A stretch of 32,832 nucleotides of DNA from an uncultured Gemmatimonadota bacterium (GTDB taxonomy: Bacteria; Gemmatimonadota; Gemmatimonadetes; Gemmatimonadales; Gemmatimonadaceae), in contig CAMLIT010000039.1 in NCBI GenBank assembly GCA_946480295.1, positions 1 through 32,832 of the forward strand, given 5' to 3'. Of the stretch, positions 17,097-25,863 are shown piece after piece. Under the pieces are notes generated by a model that saw nothing but the letters and a program-made list of their open reading frames with translations, was not told the origin of the DNA and searched no databases. Both the position numbers and the translations under genes were made by a program. Every line of letters begins with the position of its first letter. Position 1 is the first letter of the stretch.

Positions 17097-17912
17097 CTAC
17101 AGCGTCAGATTGTATTGCGCCCCGAGCACGACGTCGTCGCCCGCATCCATCGTCACGATCGCCCGGTACCGCCCGGGGGGCACGCGCCCCAGATCGAATC
17201 GTTGCCGGAGCGAGTCGCCGGGGTAGGTCATCTCGCGAGGAGCCTTGGCGGTGGTGATCCGATTCCCCTGCGCATCGTAAAGCTCCACCGTGAAGACGGG
17301 CATGAAGCCGCGGATGCCGGTGTTCTGCAAGTCGAACTGCAGCACGCGCGAGCCATTCGCGAGCGCGTACACGACCGGCGACGCGAACTTGGCCTCGGGC
17401 GTAACGGTGGGGCCGACATCGGTCACGATCTGCACGGCATAGCGAATCCGCGCGGTAATGCCGACTTCGACCTGGCGGTGCGCGGACGGATGCGCGGATG
17501 CCGCCGAACCGCGCGGGACCCCTTCGACCATCAGCATGCTCCAGTAGGTCCCACGCAGGGCGGCGTCCGTCGGCACCGAGACCGTGAAGCTGACGGTCCG
17601 CGTGGACTTCGGGGGCACGGTAATGTGCGACGTGGGGATCGCCACCCATCGCGCATTCGATCGTGCATGCGACCCGGGGGGGCCGTAGTTGTTGTTGCCG
17701 CTCGCCGTCGCGGCGTAGTCCGTTTGATACAGCTTGGCTTCCTCGGGCACGGCCGACGCGTTCGAAATCACGAAGGTGCCTGTGTAACTCGTGCCAGGCT
17801 GGGCTTGCCGCTCGACGACGGTCTTGCCAATTACACTGATCTGTGCCAGCGCGGCCGGCGCGAGCCCCGAGAGGGCCGCCAACACAACGCTAATCGAACC
17901 GAACGTCCTCAT
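17097..17912 (-). CDS. PapD-like two-domain periplasmic protein (putative chaperone)
   Basis: 271 residues, ATG at 17912 chosen because a clean signal peptide follows ('MRTFGSISVVLAALSGLAPA', cleavage after 'ALAQ'). The mature protein has two Ig-like domains. The first has 'GTFVISNAS', 'ARWVAIPTSHITVPPKSTRTV' and 'TVSVPTDAALRGTYWSMLMVEGVP', like the first domain of pilus chaperones or DUF916-type proteins. The second starts near 'VEVGITARIRYAVQIV' and ends with 'LGRVPPGRYRAIVTMDAG'. It directly precedes and is probably translated with the large outer-membrane protein, the usual chaperone-then-usher order. Classical FGS/FGL chaperone residues cannot be confirmed by eye. Confidence 0.65.
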   Translation of the reverse strand: MRTFGSISVVLAALSGLAPAALAQISVIGKTVVERQAQPGTSYTGTFVISNASAVPEEAKLYQTDYAATASGNNNYGPPGSHARSNARWVAIPTSHITVPPKSTRTVSFTVSVPTDAALRGTYWSMLMVEGVPRGSAASAHPSAHRQVEVGITARIRYAVQIVTDVGPTVTPEAKFASPVVYALANGSRVLQFDLQNTGIRGFMPVFTVELYDAQGNRITTAKAPREMTYPGDSLRQRFDLGRVPPGRYRAIVTMDAGDDVVLGAQYNLTL

Positions 17913-18173
17913 GTCTCGTCTGGGTTCTACGTCCTGCAGTGCGCGGTCCCATGTCGACCGATGATGTCTTGAGTATCGGTCAAATGTCCCTACACTAAAG
18001 TCGGCCAACGCCTGACGACGGTGGTGAGGAATTCAGGACAGCGGACACCCTAAACATTTCTCTCGCTAGGCCGATGCTCCTGACACAGGCGTAGGGGGAT
18101 TGCCGACAGCGATGTCGGGCATCCGCTGCGCCGGGCAGCACCAACTCCTCACACCTTGAAGGACAGGTATTCC
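17913..18173. promoter_or_regulatory. Divergent intergenic region between chaperone-like and secreted-protein genes
   Basis: 261 bases separating oppositely transcribed genes, so promoters in both directions are expected. For the + strand a weak sigma70-like pair is visible: TTGAGT at 17969-17974 and TACACT at 17991-17996, spacing 16, giving a leader of about 170 bases. Other promoter types are possible. Confidence 0.35.
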
Positions 18174-18671
18174 GTGAAGCGCGTATCCACGATCGTTCGG
18201 ACCCTCCTGATCGCCACGATGACCTTGGGCCTGGCGCAGGTCGCCTCCGCTCAGACGGCCACCCAGACCGTCACGTTCAGCGTGACCGACGTGAACACCA
18301 TCTCCGTGTCCGGCAACCCGGGCGCGATGTCCGTCGGCGCGGGTGGTGCCTCCGCGACCGACAACACCACGACCTACGACGTCACGACCAACTCGACGAC
18401 GGCCAAGAAGATCACGGGCTATCTCGACAGCGCGATGCCCACCGGCGTGACGCTGAGCGTGAATCTCGCCGATCCGGACGGCGCCGGCGCCGCGACCAGC
18501 GCTGGTGCGGTCTCCCTGACGGCGACGACGTCCGCCTCGGCCCAGAGCCTCGTGAGCGGCATCACTAATCTGTCCGCCACGAGCAACACGATCACCTACA
18601 CTCTCGCTGCGGGGGTGACGGCCACGGCGGCCAGCAACCTGCAGCGCGTTGTAACGTTCACGATCCAGTGA
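18174..18671 (+). CDS. Small secreted beta-rich protein, putative fibre subunit 1
   Basis: 165 residues from a GTG with AAGGA ten bases upstream; a TTG at 18156 is the alternative. Signal peptide 'MKRVSTIVRTLLIATMTLGL', cleavage after 'ASAQ'. The mature part is Thr/Ser/Val/Ala rich, with no cysteine and alternating strands: 'TQTVTFSVTDVNTISVSGNPG', 'TTTYDVTTNSTTAKKITGYLDSAMPTGVTLSVNL', ending 'LQRVVTFTIQ'. This suggests a single beta-sandwich, like a surface fibre or matrix subunit. It is paralogous to the next gene (shared 'VSGxPxxM', 'TTTYxVTT', 'MPxGVxL' and a terminal strand 'R(T)VVxFxx'). No family name recognised. Confidence 0.75.
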   Translation: MKRVSTIVRTLLIATMTLGLAQVASAQTATQTVTFSVTDVNTISVSGNPGAMSVGAGGASATDNTTTYDVTTNSTTAKKITGYLDSAMPTGVTLSVNLADPDGAGAATSAGAVSLTATTSASAQSLVSGITNLSATSNTITYTLAAGVTATAASNLQRVVTFTIQ

Positions 18672-18689
18672 GCGCTCGCCTCATCGCCG

Positions 18690-18719
18690 AAGGAGGGGCA
18701 TCCTCGGATGCCCCTCCTT
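18690..18719 (+). terminator. Strong intercistronic hairpin between the two subunit genes
   Basis: AAGGAGGGGCAT and ATGCCCCTCCTT form a perfect 12-bp stem with a six-base loop (CCTCGG), 19 bases after the first subunit's stop. No T run follows, so it may act as a partial terminator or mRNA-stability element instead of a full stop. Confidence 0.6.
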
Positions 18720-18760
18720 CACGATGGCCTCTGGTCCGCTGGAAGGTTCGTTGTGCGCTG

Positions 18761-19222
18761 GTGCCGCGGCTTCGCGCTGGCATGCTCGTGAAGCTGCTGC
18801 TGGTGGGGATGAGCGCGGGTGCGATGGCCCCACTTGCTGCGCAGACGATCGCCGTCTCGGGTGATCCCAGCCCGATGACCGTGCAGACGGCGACCGCGGG
18901 CAGTCAACCCGATCCCGTGGCGGAATCGACGACGACGTATTCGGTGACCACCTCGGCGTCGAATCAGAAGATCGTCGCACGCCTGGAGTCACCGATGCCA
19001 GCCGGTGTCTCCCTCACGGTCCAACTGGTCGCCCCGCCCGGCGCCTCGAGCGTTGGCGCCGTGACCCTGACGACCACCGATCAGGACGTAGTCGGACCCA
19101 TCGCGACGCCGGAAACCGCAGCAGGGCTGAGCGTCAAGTACGAGCTCTCGGCCACGGTGTCCGCGGGGCCTGTGGCCACGACGACGCGCACCGTCGTCTT
19201 CAGCGTCGTCGCCGGGCCCTGA
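18761..19222 (+). CDS. Small secreted beta-rich protein, putative fibre subunit 2
   Basis: About 153 residues from GTG 18761; ATG 18782 is possible, and a GTG at 18668 overlapping the previous stop would place a 12-bp hairpin inside the gene. Signal peptide 'MLVKLLLVGMSAGAMAPLAAQ' around the ATG. The mature part starts 'TIAVSGDPSPMTVQTA' and has 'TTTYSVTTSASNQKIVARLESPMPAGVSLTVQL' and a last strand 'TTRTVVFSVVAGP', parallel to subunit 1. No cysteine. Same strand as subunit 1 and divergent from the chaperone/usher-like pair. Probably exported and assembled with it; which subunit is major cannot be told. Confidence 0.7.
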   Translation: MPRLRAGMLVKLLLVGMSAGAMAPLAAQTIAVSGDPSPMTVQTATAGSQPDPVAESTTTYSVTTSASNQKIVARLESPMPAGVSLTVQLVAPPGASSVGAVTLTTTDQDVVGPIATPETAAGLSVKYELSATVSAGPVATTTRTVVFSVVAGP

Positions 19223-19379
19223 TTCGCAATTCCCGCATCGCCGCCGTCATGACAGCGCGCCGAGTCGAGGCGCACCGGCGTCTCGACGGCGCGCGGCGGA
19301 CGAGGCACGGGCGTGGCCCCGCGCTGCGCCGTGCATCTTCAGCCCGCTCCGATAATTCTGCGCGTCGCGAGAGGCAGCC

Positions 19380-19790
19380 TCACGCGGCCGGAGCCATCGT
19401 CGGGTCGGGATCGCCGTCGAGGTCGAGGAGCGCCGACACGCGCTCCGTCAGCGCTTCGAGCCGGAACGGCTTGAGAAGGATCTGCCCGATCAGCGATCGC
19501 CTTGGGGTGCCGGATCCACCGTCGACGTCTGTGCCCGTGATGTAGAGGACTGGCGCGTCGATACCGGCGCGCTTCACGAGCTCGCGGCCCGAGAGATCGG
19601 GGAGCCCGAGATCGACGATCAGCAGGTCCACCGAGCCGCGCACGATCCGCAGCTGTTCGATGGCAGTGGCCCCATCATGCGCGAGGAGGACGGTACAACC
19701 GGCGCGGTGCAGCGCTCGCGCGCAGGCGAGGAGCAGCGGCTCGTTGTCGTCGATGACGAGGATGGTGGGTCGAGTCAGATCGTTCGGCAT
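19380..19790 (-). CDS. Stand-alone response regulator receiver protein
   Basis: 136 residues; ATG 19790 chosen because the receiver domain starts right after 'MPNDLTRPTILVIDDNEP'. Asp14-Asp15 acidic pair, phospho-acceptor Asp60 in 'LLIVDLGLPDLSGRE', Thr in 'VLYITGTD', Lys107 in 'LLKPF'. There is no DNA-binding domain, so it acts by protein contact or as a phosphorelay member. It lies 235 bases downstream of the five-PAS hybrid kinase on the same strand and may be its partner. Paralogue of the receiver at 12751-13122 (shared 'LGLPDxSG' and 'MAPAA/VAPAA' tail). Confidence 0.88.
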   Translation of the reverse strand: MPNDLTRPTILVIDDNEPLLLACARALHRAGCTVLLAHDGATAIEQLRIVRGSVDLLIVDLGLPDLSGRELVKRAGIDAPVLYITGTDVDGGSGTPRRSLIGQILLKPFRLEALTERVSALLDLDGDPDPTMAPAA

Positions 19791-20025
19791 GAGTGGCCCG
19801 CGTCGGCCGAGGTGAAGTCTGTTCTGACTGAAGTATCGGCCGCAAACCGGCCGCCCGTTAGCATCCGCCACAGCCACGCGGGTCCTCCGACCGCCGTTGG
19901 CAGCGCGACTCGAGGCGCAACTGTCCGGCGTACGCGGATCCTCGTGAGGCCGAAGCACGGGACGTCCAGGCGGAGGCTTTCACCCTTTCGGTTCTCTCGG
20001 GCCAGAGGCGGCCGTGCCGGCAAGA

Positions 20026-23000
20026 TCATCGCCTCCCTGCACCGAGAGCATCCCGAACGACGGTGCTGAGCCGTTCGAGCGTGAACGGCTTCTCCAGGAA
20101 CTCGCTCCCGGGCTGCGAGAGCCCGCGCCGGAGGATCTCGTCATCGGTATATCCGGACATGTAGACGACCTTCACGTCCGGCCAGTGTTCGGTCACCTGC
20201 TCGGCCAAGGCACGTCCATTGAGCCCCGGCATGACCACGTCCGTCAATACGAGGCGAACGGGAGATCCGTGTCCGTCCGCTAGCGTCATCATCTGCAGCG
20301 CGTCCGTCGCGCTCTCCGCCTCGAGCACGCCATAGCCGAGCGAGGCGAGCAGCCGCCGTGCGGCAGCGCGGACCGTCGGCTCGTCGTCGATCACCAGGAT
20401 GGTCTCAGTACCGCGCGGCAGCGGCGCCTCAGTCGGGATAGCGCCGCTCGCGGGCTCACCCGTCATGCGCGGCAGCAGGATCGTGAACCGCGTTCCCTCG
20501 CCCACCGTGCTCTCGACCTGCACACATCCGCCACTCTGCTTGATAATGCCGTACACGGTGGCGAGCCCGAGTCCGGTCCCATGGCCGATCGCCTTCGTCG
20601 TGTAGAACGGCTCGAAGATGTGCGGTAGCACCGCTCGGTCGATACCGACCCCGGTGTCCTGCACGAGGAGCTGCACGTAGTCGCCTGGAGCGGCGCCGGG
20701 GTATGCCGCCGCTGCTGCCGAATCGACCGAGAGATTCGCGGTGTGAAAGAAGAGCGTCCCACCCTGCGGCATGGCATCTCGCGCGTTGACCGCGAGATTC
20801 ATCACCACCTGCGTGAGCTGCCCGGCATCCGCATGGACGGGCCACAGCGAGGACGCGAGCGCCACTTCCACTTGGATGTCTTCGCCGATCACTCGCTGCA
20901 GCATGCCTTTCACTTCCATCACCGTCTTGTTGACATCCAGGCGGCGGGCGCGGAGCATCTGCTTACGGCTGAATGCCAGGAGTTGGCGCGTCAAGGTTGT
21001 GGCGCGAGCAGTGGCCTGCCGTACCTGATCCAGGTCCGCCGCGATGCTTGTCTCCGGTCCCACATCAGCGATCACGAGCTGCGTGTAGCTGGAGATGACG
21101 GTGAGGAGGTTGTTGAAGTCGTGCGCCACCCCTCCCGCCAGTCGTCCGACGGCCTCCAGCTTCTGCGCCTCCCGGAGTTGTTGCTCAAGCGCGCGCGTGC
21201 TGGTGAGATCCTTCGCAATTCCGAACACGCCGAGCACCTGTCCGCGGTCGATGATCGGCACGCTCGTCACAGCGAGCGGCACCGGGCGCCCCGACTTGTG
21301 GCGGATGCTGGCCTCGATCTGGTTCGCCGTGCCGTTCACCGCAGCCTGGAAGGTCGCGAGCACCCGGTCGAGGTCCTCGGGGGCGACGAGGGGGACGAAG
21401 GACGTGCCAATCAACTCATTCGGCTCGTATCCCGAGATGGCCGCACAGGCTGGATTGGCGCTGACGAAGACTCCTGCCGCATCCAGGGAGAACACCGCGT
21501 CCGGATTGTATTCGAACAAGGACCGGTAGCGCTGCTCACTCGCCGCGAGACGCTCCGCCGCGCGATGTCGTTCGGTGATGTCGATGGCGATGCCATCCGA
21601 TCCGATGCTTCCATCGGGCAATCGCCGGTCTTGGGCGATCACGTGCAGCCGCCGCTCCTCACCGGAGGGGAGCACCACCCGTCCCTCCCATCGGAACGCG
21701 CCGTGCGCGGCGGCGGCGGCACGAGCCTCGGCCGCAAGCGCCTCGCGATCGCCGGGTGGCACGAGACGCAAGAACGCGTCCGAGTCGCGAAGCAACACCG
21801 CCGGCTCCATCCCGAGCACGTGACGCGCGGCGTCGCTTACGAACGTGTAGCCCTTGGTGCCGTCTGGGCGGTAGACAAACTGGTACACGATCCCCGGCAC
21901 GTTCGCCGCGATACGTGCGTATCGACCTTCGCTCTCGCGCAGATCCTCCTCGGCCTGTTTGCGGTCCGAAATGTCCTCGATCACGGCGATGAGGTGCTGC
22001 GGGGCGCCCGCATCATCACGGATGATGGATACCGATGTGCGGCCCCAGACGGTGCCTCCATCCTTCCGAGCGTAGCGCTTCTCCATGGTGAACGCGCGAA
22101 GGTCGCCCGAGAGCAGCCGGCCGAGGTGCGCACGTTGTGCGGGGCGATCCTCAGGAGCGGTGATGTCCGTATTCGTGAGCGACAACAACTCCGCCTCGGA
22201 GTAGCCCAGGAGTTCGCAGAGCGCCGGATTCACCTGGATGAGTCGCCCGTCCGGATCGGTCAAGCCGATGCCAACGGCGGCCCGATCATGGAGTGCGCGA
22301 TAACGTGCCTCGCTCGCGCGGAGGGCCTCCTCCGTTTCCTTGCGCTTCGTGATGTCCTGGAATTGCGCGATGAAGTAGCGCGGCGACCCGGCATCATCGC
22401 GAACGACAGAGGCACACATCGCGACCCAAACCGAATGGCCACGCTTGTGCAGCAGGCGCTTCTCCAGCTGGCATTCGTCGCATGTGCCTGCCAGCGCTTG
22501 CTCAACGAGCGCGAGGTTTCTCGCGAGGTCGTCGGGATGCGTGAGTGACTGGAACGTGCGATCGGTCAGCTCCGCTTCGGTGTAGCCGAGCAGCGCGCAC
22601 AACGACCTATTCACACGGATCCACCGGCCATCGACGGGGTTCGTCAATGCCATTCCGATCGCGGCGTGATCGAAGGCAACGCGGAACCGGGTTTCACTCT
22701 CACGGAGCGCCTCCTCCGCCCGGCGCTGCGTCGTGAGATCGCGAACGACCGCAGCGAATCCAAGGAGACCGTTCGAGGGATCCTTCAGCGCCGTGATCTC
22801 GACTCCAGCCCAGAATCGGGTGCCGTCGGAGCGCACCCACCATTCTTGGTCCTCCGCGCGGCCCTCCGCGGCTGCGCGTCTGAGGCGAGCGGCAGGCATC
22901 CCTCGGGCGGCCGCCCATGCCGGGTGGAACACGCTGTAGTTCTGACCGACGATCTTAGTGGCGGCGTACCCTTTCAGTCGTTCGGCACCGGGATTCCAGG

Positions 23001-23841
23001 TGAGCACAGTGCCCTCCGCATCCAGGGCAAAGACCGCGTAGTCCTGGACGTCGACGAGGCGCTGATACAGCGCCGCTGGACCGCGGCGCTCGTCGCCAAC
23101 GGACACGCACCGGTCCTCACACCGCCCCTCCCGACGATCGACCACAGCCTGCGGTTGGCCGCCTTGACCCGAGGGCTCCAACTCCATGGGGGCCTGGTAC
23201 CGGAGTGCGTTGCCGATGGCGAAGGCAGCATGCGCTACCGTCAGGAGCCGCTCGGCCGCGCCTACGACGGGTTCTGTGACGAGACTTACCGCCCCAAGGA
23301 CTTCCCCATCCATACCGAGAATCGGGGCACCGATGCTTGTGCCGTCGTGGAAGACAGAGGCCCGGTGCTCGGCGCCTTCAACGAAGGTCGGTTTCCCCGC
23401 GGCGAGCGCGGTGCCGGCTCCGTTGGTGCCCACGACCGCCTCGGCAAGCATGCAGCCGGGCACGAGAGCGGTCGACCCGCGCCGGTCGACCTTCGAATGG
23501 ATCGCCTGTAGCACGATTCCGTCACCGTCGACCAGACAGACGACGCGCGCGATGGCGATGAAAGCCGACGCAAGCCATTCGAGGTGCGGGCGCGCTGCTC
23601 GGATGAGCCGGGCGTCGGCCCGGAGGCGCTGCCGTAGTTCATTGTCGGAAAGGCGGGCCACGCCACCGCCCTGCAGTTGCGGATCGACGGCGAACGCGCG
23701 GCATCGAGCCCACGATTCGACGATGGCCGGGCGGGGTGGGGTGCCCGGCGGCACATCATCAACGCCATCGCCTACGCCTGCCGGCGTGCTTGGCCGCACG
23801 TCACGGGCCGGCGACGTTCCAAGAATGGGGCGGCGCATCAT
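20026..23841 (-). CDS. Hybrid sensor histidine kinase: GAF, five PAS, HisKA, HATPase, receiver
   Basis: 1271 residues from the ATG at 23841 (a TTG at 23889 would add 16). An N-terminal GAF region (about 75-215) has 'IARVVCLVDGDGIVL', 'EAVVGTNGAGTALAAG' and 'SIGAPILGMDGEVLGAVSLV', the pattern of the sensor part of AcoR-type sigma54 activators. Five PAS domains follow (about 260-375, 385-500, 512-630, 640-765, 770-890), each joined by 'ITxRxxAEExLRxSExRY' linkers. The kinase core has phospho-acceptor His907 in 'GGVAHDFNNLL', N-box 'NLAVNARDAM', G boxes 'DTGVGID' and 'GTGLGLATVYG'. The C-terminal receiver has Asp1201 ('LVLTDVVMPGLNG') and Lys1251 ('EKPF'). No membrane span, so cytoplasmic sensing is likely. 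Confidence 0.93.
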   Translation of the reverse strand: MMRRPILGTSPARDVRPSTPAGVGDGVDDVPPGTPPRPAIVESWARCRAFAVDPQLQGGGVARLSDNELRQRLRADARLIRAARPHLEWLASAFIAIARVVCLVDGDGIVLQAIHSKVDRRGSTALVPGCMLAEAVVGTNGAGTALAAGKPTFVEGAEHRASVFHDGTSIGAPILGMDGEVLGAVSLVTEPVVGAAERLLTVAHAAFAIGNALRYQAPMELEPSGQGGQPQAVVDRREGRCEDRCVSVGDERRGPAALYQRLVDVQDYAVFALDAEGTVLTWNPGAERLKGYAATKIVGQNYSVFHPAWAAARGMPAARLRRAAAEGRAEDQEWWVRSDGTRFWAGVEITALKDPSNGLLGFAAVVRDLTTQRRAEEALRESETRFRVAFDHAAIGMALTNPVDGRWIRVNRSLCALLGYTEAELTDRTFQSLTHPDDLARNLALVEQALAGTCDECQLEKRLLHKRGHSVWVAMCASVVRDDAGSPRYFIAQFQDITKRKETEEALRASEARYRALHDRAAVGIGLTDPDGRLIQVNPALCELLGYSEAELLSLTNTDITAPEDRPAQRAHLGRLLSGDLRAFTMEKRYARKDGGTVWGRTSVSIIRDDAGAPQHLIAVIEDISDRKQAEEDLRESEGRYARIAANVPGIVYQFVYRPDGTKGYTFVSDAARHVLGMEPAVLLRDSDAFLRLVPPGDREALAAEARAAAAAHGAFRWEGRVVLPSGEERRLHVIAQDRRLPDGSIGSDGIAIDITERHRAAERLAASEQRYRSLFEYNPDAVFSLDAAGVFVSANPACAAISGYEPNELIGTSFVPLVAPEDLDRVLATFQAAVNGTANQIEASIRHKSGRPVPLAVTSVPIIDRGQVLGVFGIAKDLTSTRALEQQLREAQKLEAVGRLAGGVAHDFNNLLTVISSYTQLVIADVGPETSIAADLDQVRQATARATTLTRQLLAFSRKQMLRARRLDVNKTVMEVKGMLQRVIGEDIQVEVALASSLWPVHADAGQLTQVVMNLAVNARDAMPQGGTLFFHTANLSVDSAAAAAYPGAAPGDYVQLLVQDTGVGIDRAVLPHIFEPFYTTKAIGHGTGLGLATVYGIIKQSGGCVQVESTVGEGTRFTILLPRMTGEPASGAIPTEAPLPRGTETILVIDDEPTVRAAARRLLASLGYGVLEAESATDALQMMTLADGHGSPVRLVLTDVVMPGLNGRALAEQVTEHWPDVKVVYMSGYTDDEILRRGLSQPGSEFLEKPFTLERLSTVVRDALGAGRR

Positions 23842-24865
23842 GAGTAGTTCAGGACGGAGATCGCTCGCATGGCGGAGGCAGGCCCGCAACGCGCGACATC
23901 AGAGGGCTGGAGCTGCGCAGCTTCAGTTCGACACCACGAACGTCGAGCCCTGAAGCGGCAGGAGACCGCGATCTCGGCTCGGCTCCGTAACCGGACGATC
24001 TCGGCGGCTCGACGTGACGCCAGAGAGACTCCAGGCTTTGCGGCCCCGCCTCACGACGGGTGTGCGCTTCTCGGCCGGTCTGAACGTGCACTGATACGGG
24101 TGCGGCTTTGGCCAGCTTCGAGAAAGACTGGCCCATCTACACCTAAGTATCGCCCCACGGCAGAAGCACTAAAGGCTCTCAGCGAGGCAGAAGCGATGAC
24201 GGCTCAGGCGCCGGGCCCTGAATTGCAGCGCCCCGGTGGACCGCGGGATAGCCGCGACACGCGTTCCGCTACGCATCCGGCGCCGGAAGGAGTGACGGAG
24301 GCGCACGCGGATTCCGGGAAGCCGCGGCTACGTCGATCATCACGGCGACCTCGCCGAATACCTACTGGCGGCGCGAGCGTCACCGGCTCAGTTGGCGTGC
24401 GCGTCCGCCCGCGCATCCGGCCGAGACGCTCGCACCAGATTCCGACCTTGGCGCGATCGGCGTCGGATCGACAGGCGAAGCCCGTGTGCCGGTCGCTCGT
24501 CGCGGAGGAGCTCGCGAAGGGCTGGCTCGCCTTCGAGGCCGCGGGTGCACCGGCCGCCGCGCGTGCGAGGCCGTGCTGGCCATGGCTGGGTACTTTGTCG
24601 AGGACCCGATCGGCGCTGAGCGCGAAGGACACCTCGCTCACGACAGTGAACCGGTCGCCCAAAATGTGGCCGGTTTTTCGCTCGCGGATGCCGCGGGCCG
24701 CCAGAATGCGAGGGCGTCGAGTCGCGGCGTGCCCGTGCTGTATCTGTCCCACGATGGGTACGGCCTCTCGAACACGGCCGCTCCGCGATCGAGCTTGCGG
24801 TGCGCCGATTGCGTCGTTAGGTCTTCGTCCGCCGACGGCAGGTGCCCTTCCCCGAACCGACGCGC
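23842..24865. other. Gene-poor stretch with decayed coding remnants
   Basis: About 1 kb between a - strand kinase and a + strand HTH gene. Long frames run through it on both strands but are low-complexity Arg/Ala shadows. Two short protein-like islands stand out: a 'KGWLAFEAAG' remnant (listed separately) and '- strand 'LGDRFTVVSEVSFALSADRVLDKV' around 24600-24680, which I cannot assign. Confidence 0.5.
24421..24561 (+). pseudogene. Remnant of the small 'GWLxFE' protein family
   Basis: The + strand frame contains 'SLVAEELAKGWLAFEAAGAP' (around 24490-24550), matching 'RIPDRLRAGWLAFETAGQRR' of the intact protein at 28604-28945. The rest of the protein ('RRLAPVPERW') is not in the same frame, so this copy is broken. 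Confidence 0.35.
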
Positions 24866-25213
24866 ATGACCGACCCACGAAGCCAGGAGATTGCGGCGCG
24901 CCTGCGCGCGCTGTTCGCCAAGCCGGACGACCAGGACTGGGAGGACGTCGCGGAGCGGCTGGGCGTGAGCGAACTGGCCCTGCGCATGAGCATCGACCTG
25001 CTCGAGCCGCACCCCGCGGTGGAGGTGGTCAGCGCCGCGGTCGCGCACTACGGCGTCGATCCGACGTGGCTGCTCACCGGCGAATACGACCCCGATACCC
25101 ACCGTCGAGTGCTGGCCGACGGGGAAGATCGGCACGGCGGCCTCCATCGAGTTCTCGCCAAGTTGGCGCCCGAAGGACTCTCCTCGATCGCCTCCGCCCG
25201 CCGCTCGGCGTAG
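24866..25213 (+). CDS. Small CI-repressor-like helix-turn-helix protein
   Basis: 115 residues, ATG at 24866 chosen over an upstream frame start because the protein-like sequence begins 'MTDPRSQEIAARLRALF'. The middle reads 'DWEDVAERLGVSELALRMSIDL' and then 'VEVVSAAVAHYGVDPTWLLTGEYDP', close to the XRE/CI HTH layout in which the domain ends with 'LGVxxxWLLTG'. The DNA-contacting part is less typical ('LRMSIDLLEPHP'), so DNA binding is plausible and unproven. The C-terminal tail has no motif. No Shine-Dalgarno is visible. It lies among receiver and GWLxFE genes and could regulate them. Confidence 0.6.
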   Translation: MTDPRSQEIAARLRALFAKPDDQDWEDVAERLGVSELALRMSIDLLEPHPAVEVVSAAVAHYGVDPTWLLTGEYDPDTHRRVLADGEDRHGGLHRVLAKLAPEGLSSIASARRSA

Positions 25214-25464
25214 CTCCGCGCCAGGAGCCGCTGCCTGGCTAGGGCCCCCGTCTCGCCAGGCCACGCCAAGCGAGCCGTAGGATGCCACGAGGCATCGGGA
25301 ACGGGCGAGCACGGCCGCGTGTACGATGTGCCTCGCGTGCTCCAGAGCGCGAACGCACGTCGGCTCTCCCGCGAGCGGATGGCACTCGCATGGCCCTGAA
25401 ACGGCCCGGCGCAGCGATCAACGAACGCGCGCCGGAAGGAGCTCGTCGACGGATTCGCGTCCAT

Positions 25465-25863
25465 GGTGGACCGCCGCAGGCCAACGCCGTCCGTGCTCCT
25501 CATCGACGGCGACGCGGACTGCCCATGGCTGGACGCCACTGCGCTCGAACACGCGGGCTTTCGCGTGAGGCTCGCCGACACCGGCGCGGAAGGCATCCGG
25601 CTCGCGGCGGAGCGCCACCCGGACGTGATTCTGCTCGATCTCCGGCTGCCGGACCATGCACGGCGCCGAGATGGCCCGTGCGAGCCGGTGTGACCTGCAG
25701 TGCACGGACACGGGGCCTGCTCGCGATCACCGCCAGCGTGTCGATTTACGAACGGGCGGCGCTACTCGCGGAAGCGTTCACCGACGCCCCGCTGAAGCCC
25801 ACCTACCCTGCCCTCGTCGTCAAGGCCGTCCATGGGTGGTTCACGGCCGCGGATGACGAGTAA
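25465..25863 (+). pseudogene. Response regulator receiver gene broken by two frameshifts
   Basis: The first frame gives 'PSVLLIDGDADCPWLDATALEHAGFRVRLADTGAEGIRLAAERHPDVILLDLRLPD' (positions about 25490-25654), a receiver up to its Asp. The matching continuation 'MHGAEMARASRC' is one base out of frame (from 25656). After about 25705 a third frame gives 'GLLAITASVSIYERAALLAEAF' and 'LKPTYPALVVKAVH'. All parts line up with the intact receiver at 29227-29661 ('PIVAITARVTRLERSALLAAGF', 'CKPIYPTEVVTAIH'). So this is a decayed paralogue, unless the shifts are sequencing errors. Confidence 0.75.

Noticed and set aside
20743..22548. 601-residue + strand frame inside the five-PAS kinase
   Set aside because: Antisense of well-conserved PAS and kinase motifs; His/Arg-rich with no family signal.
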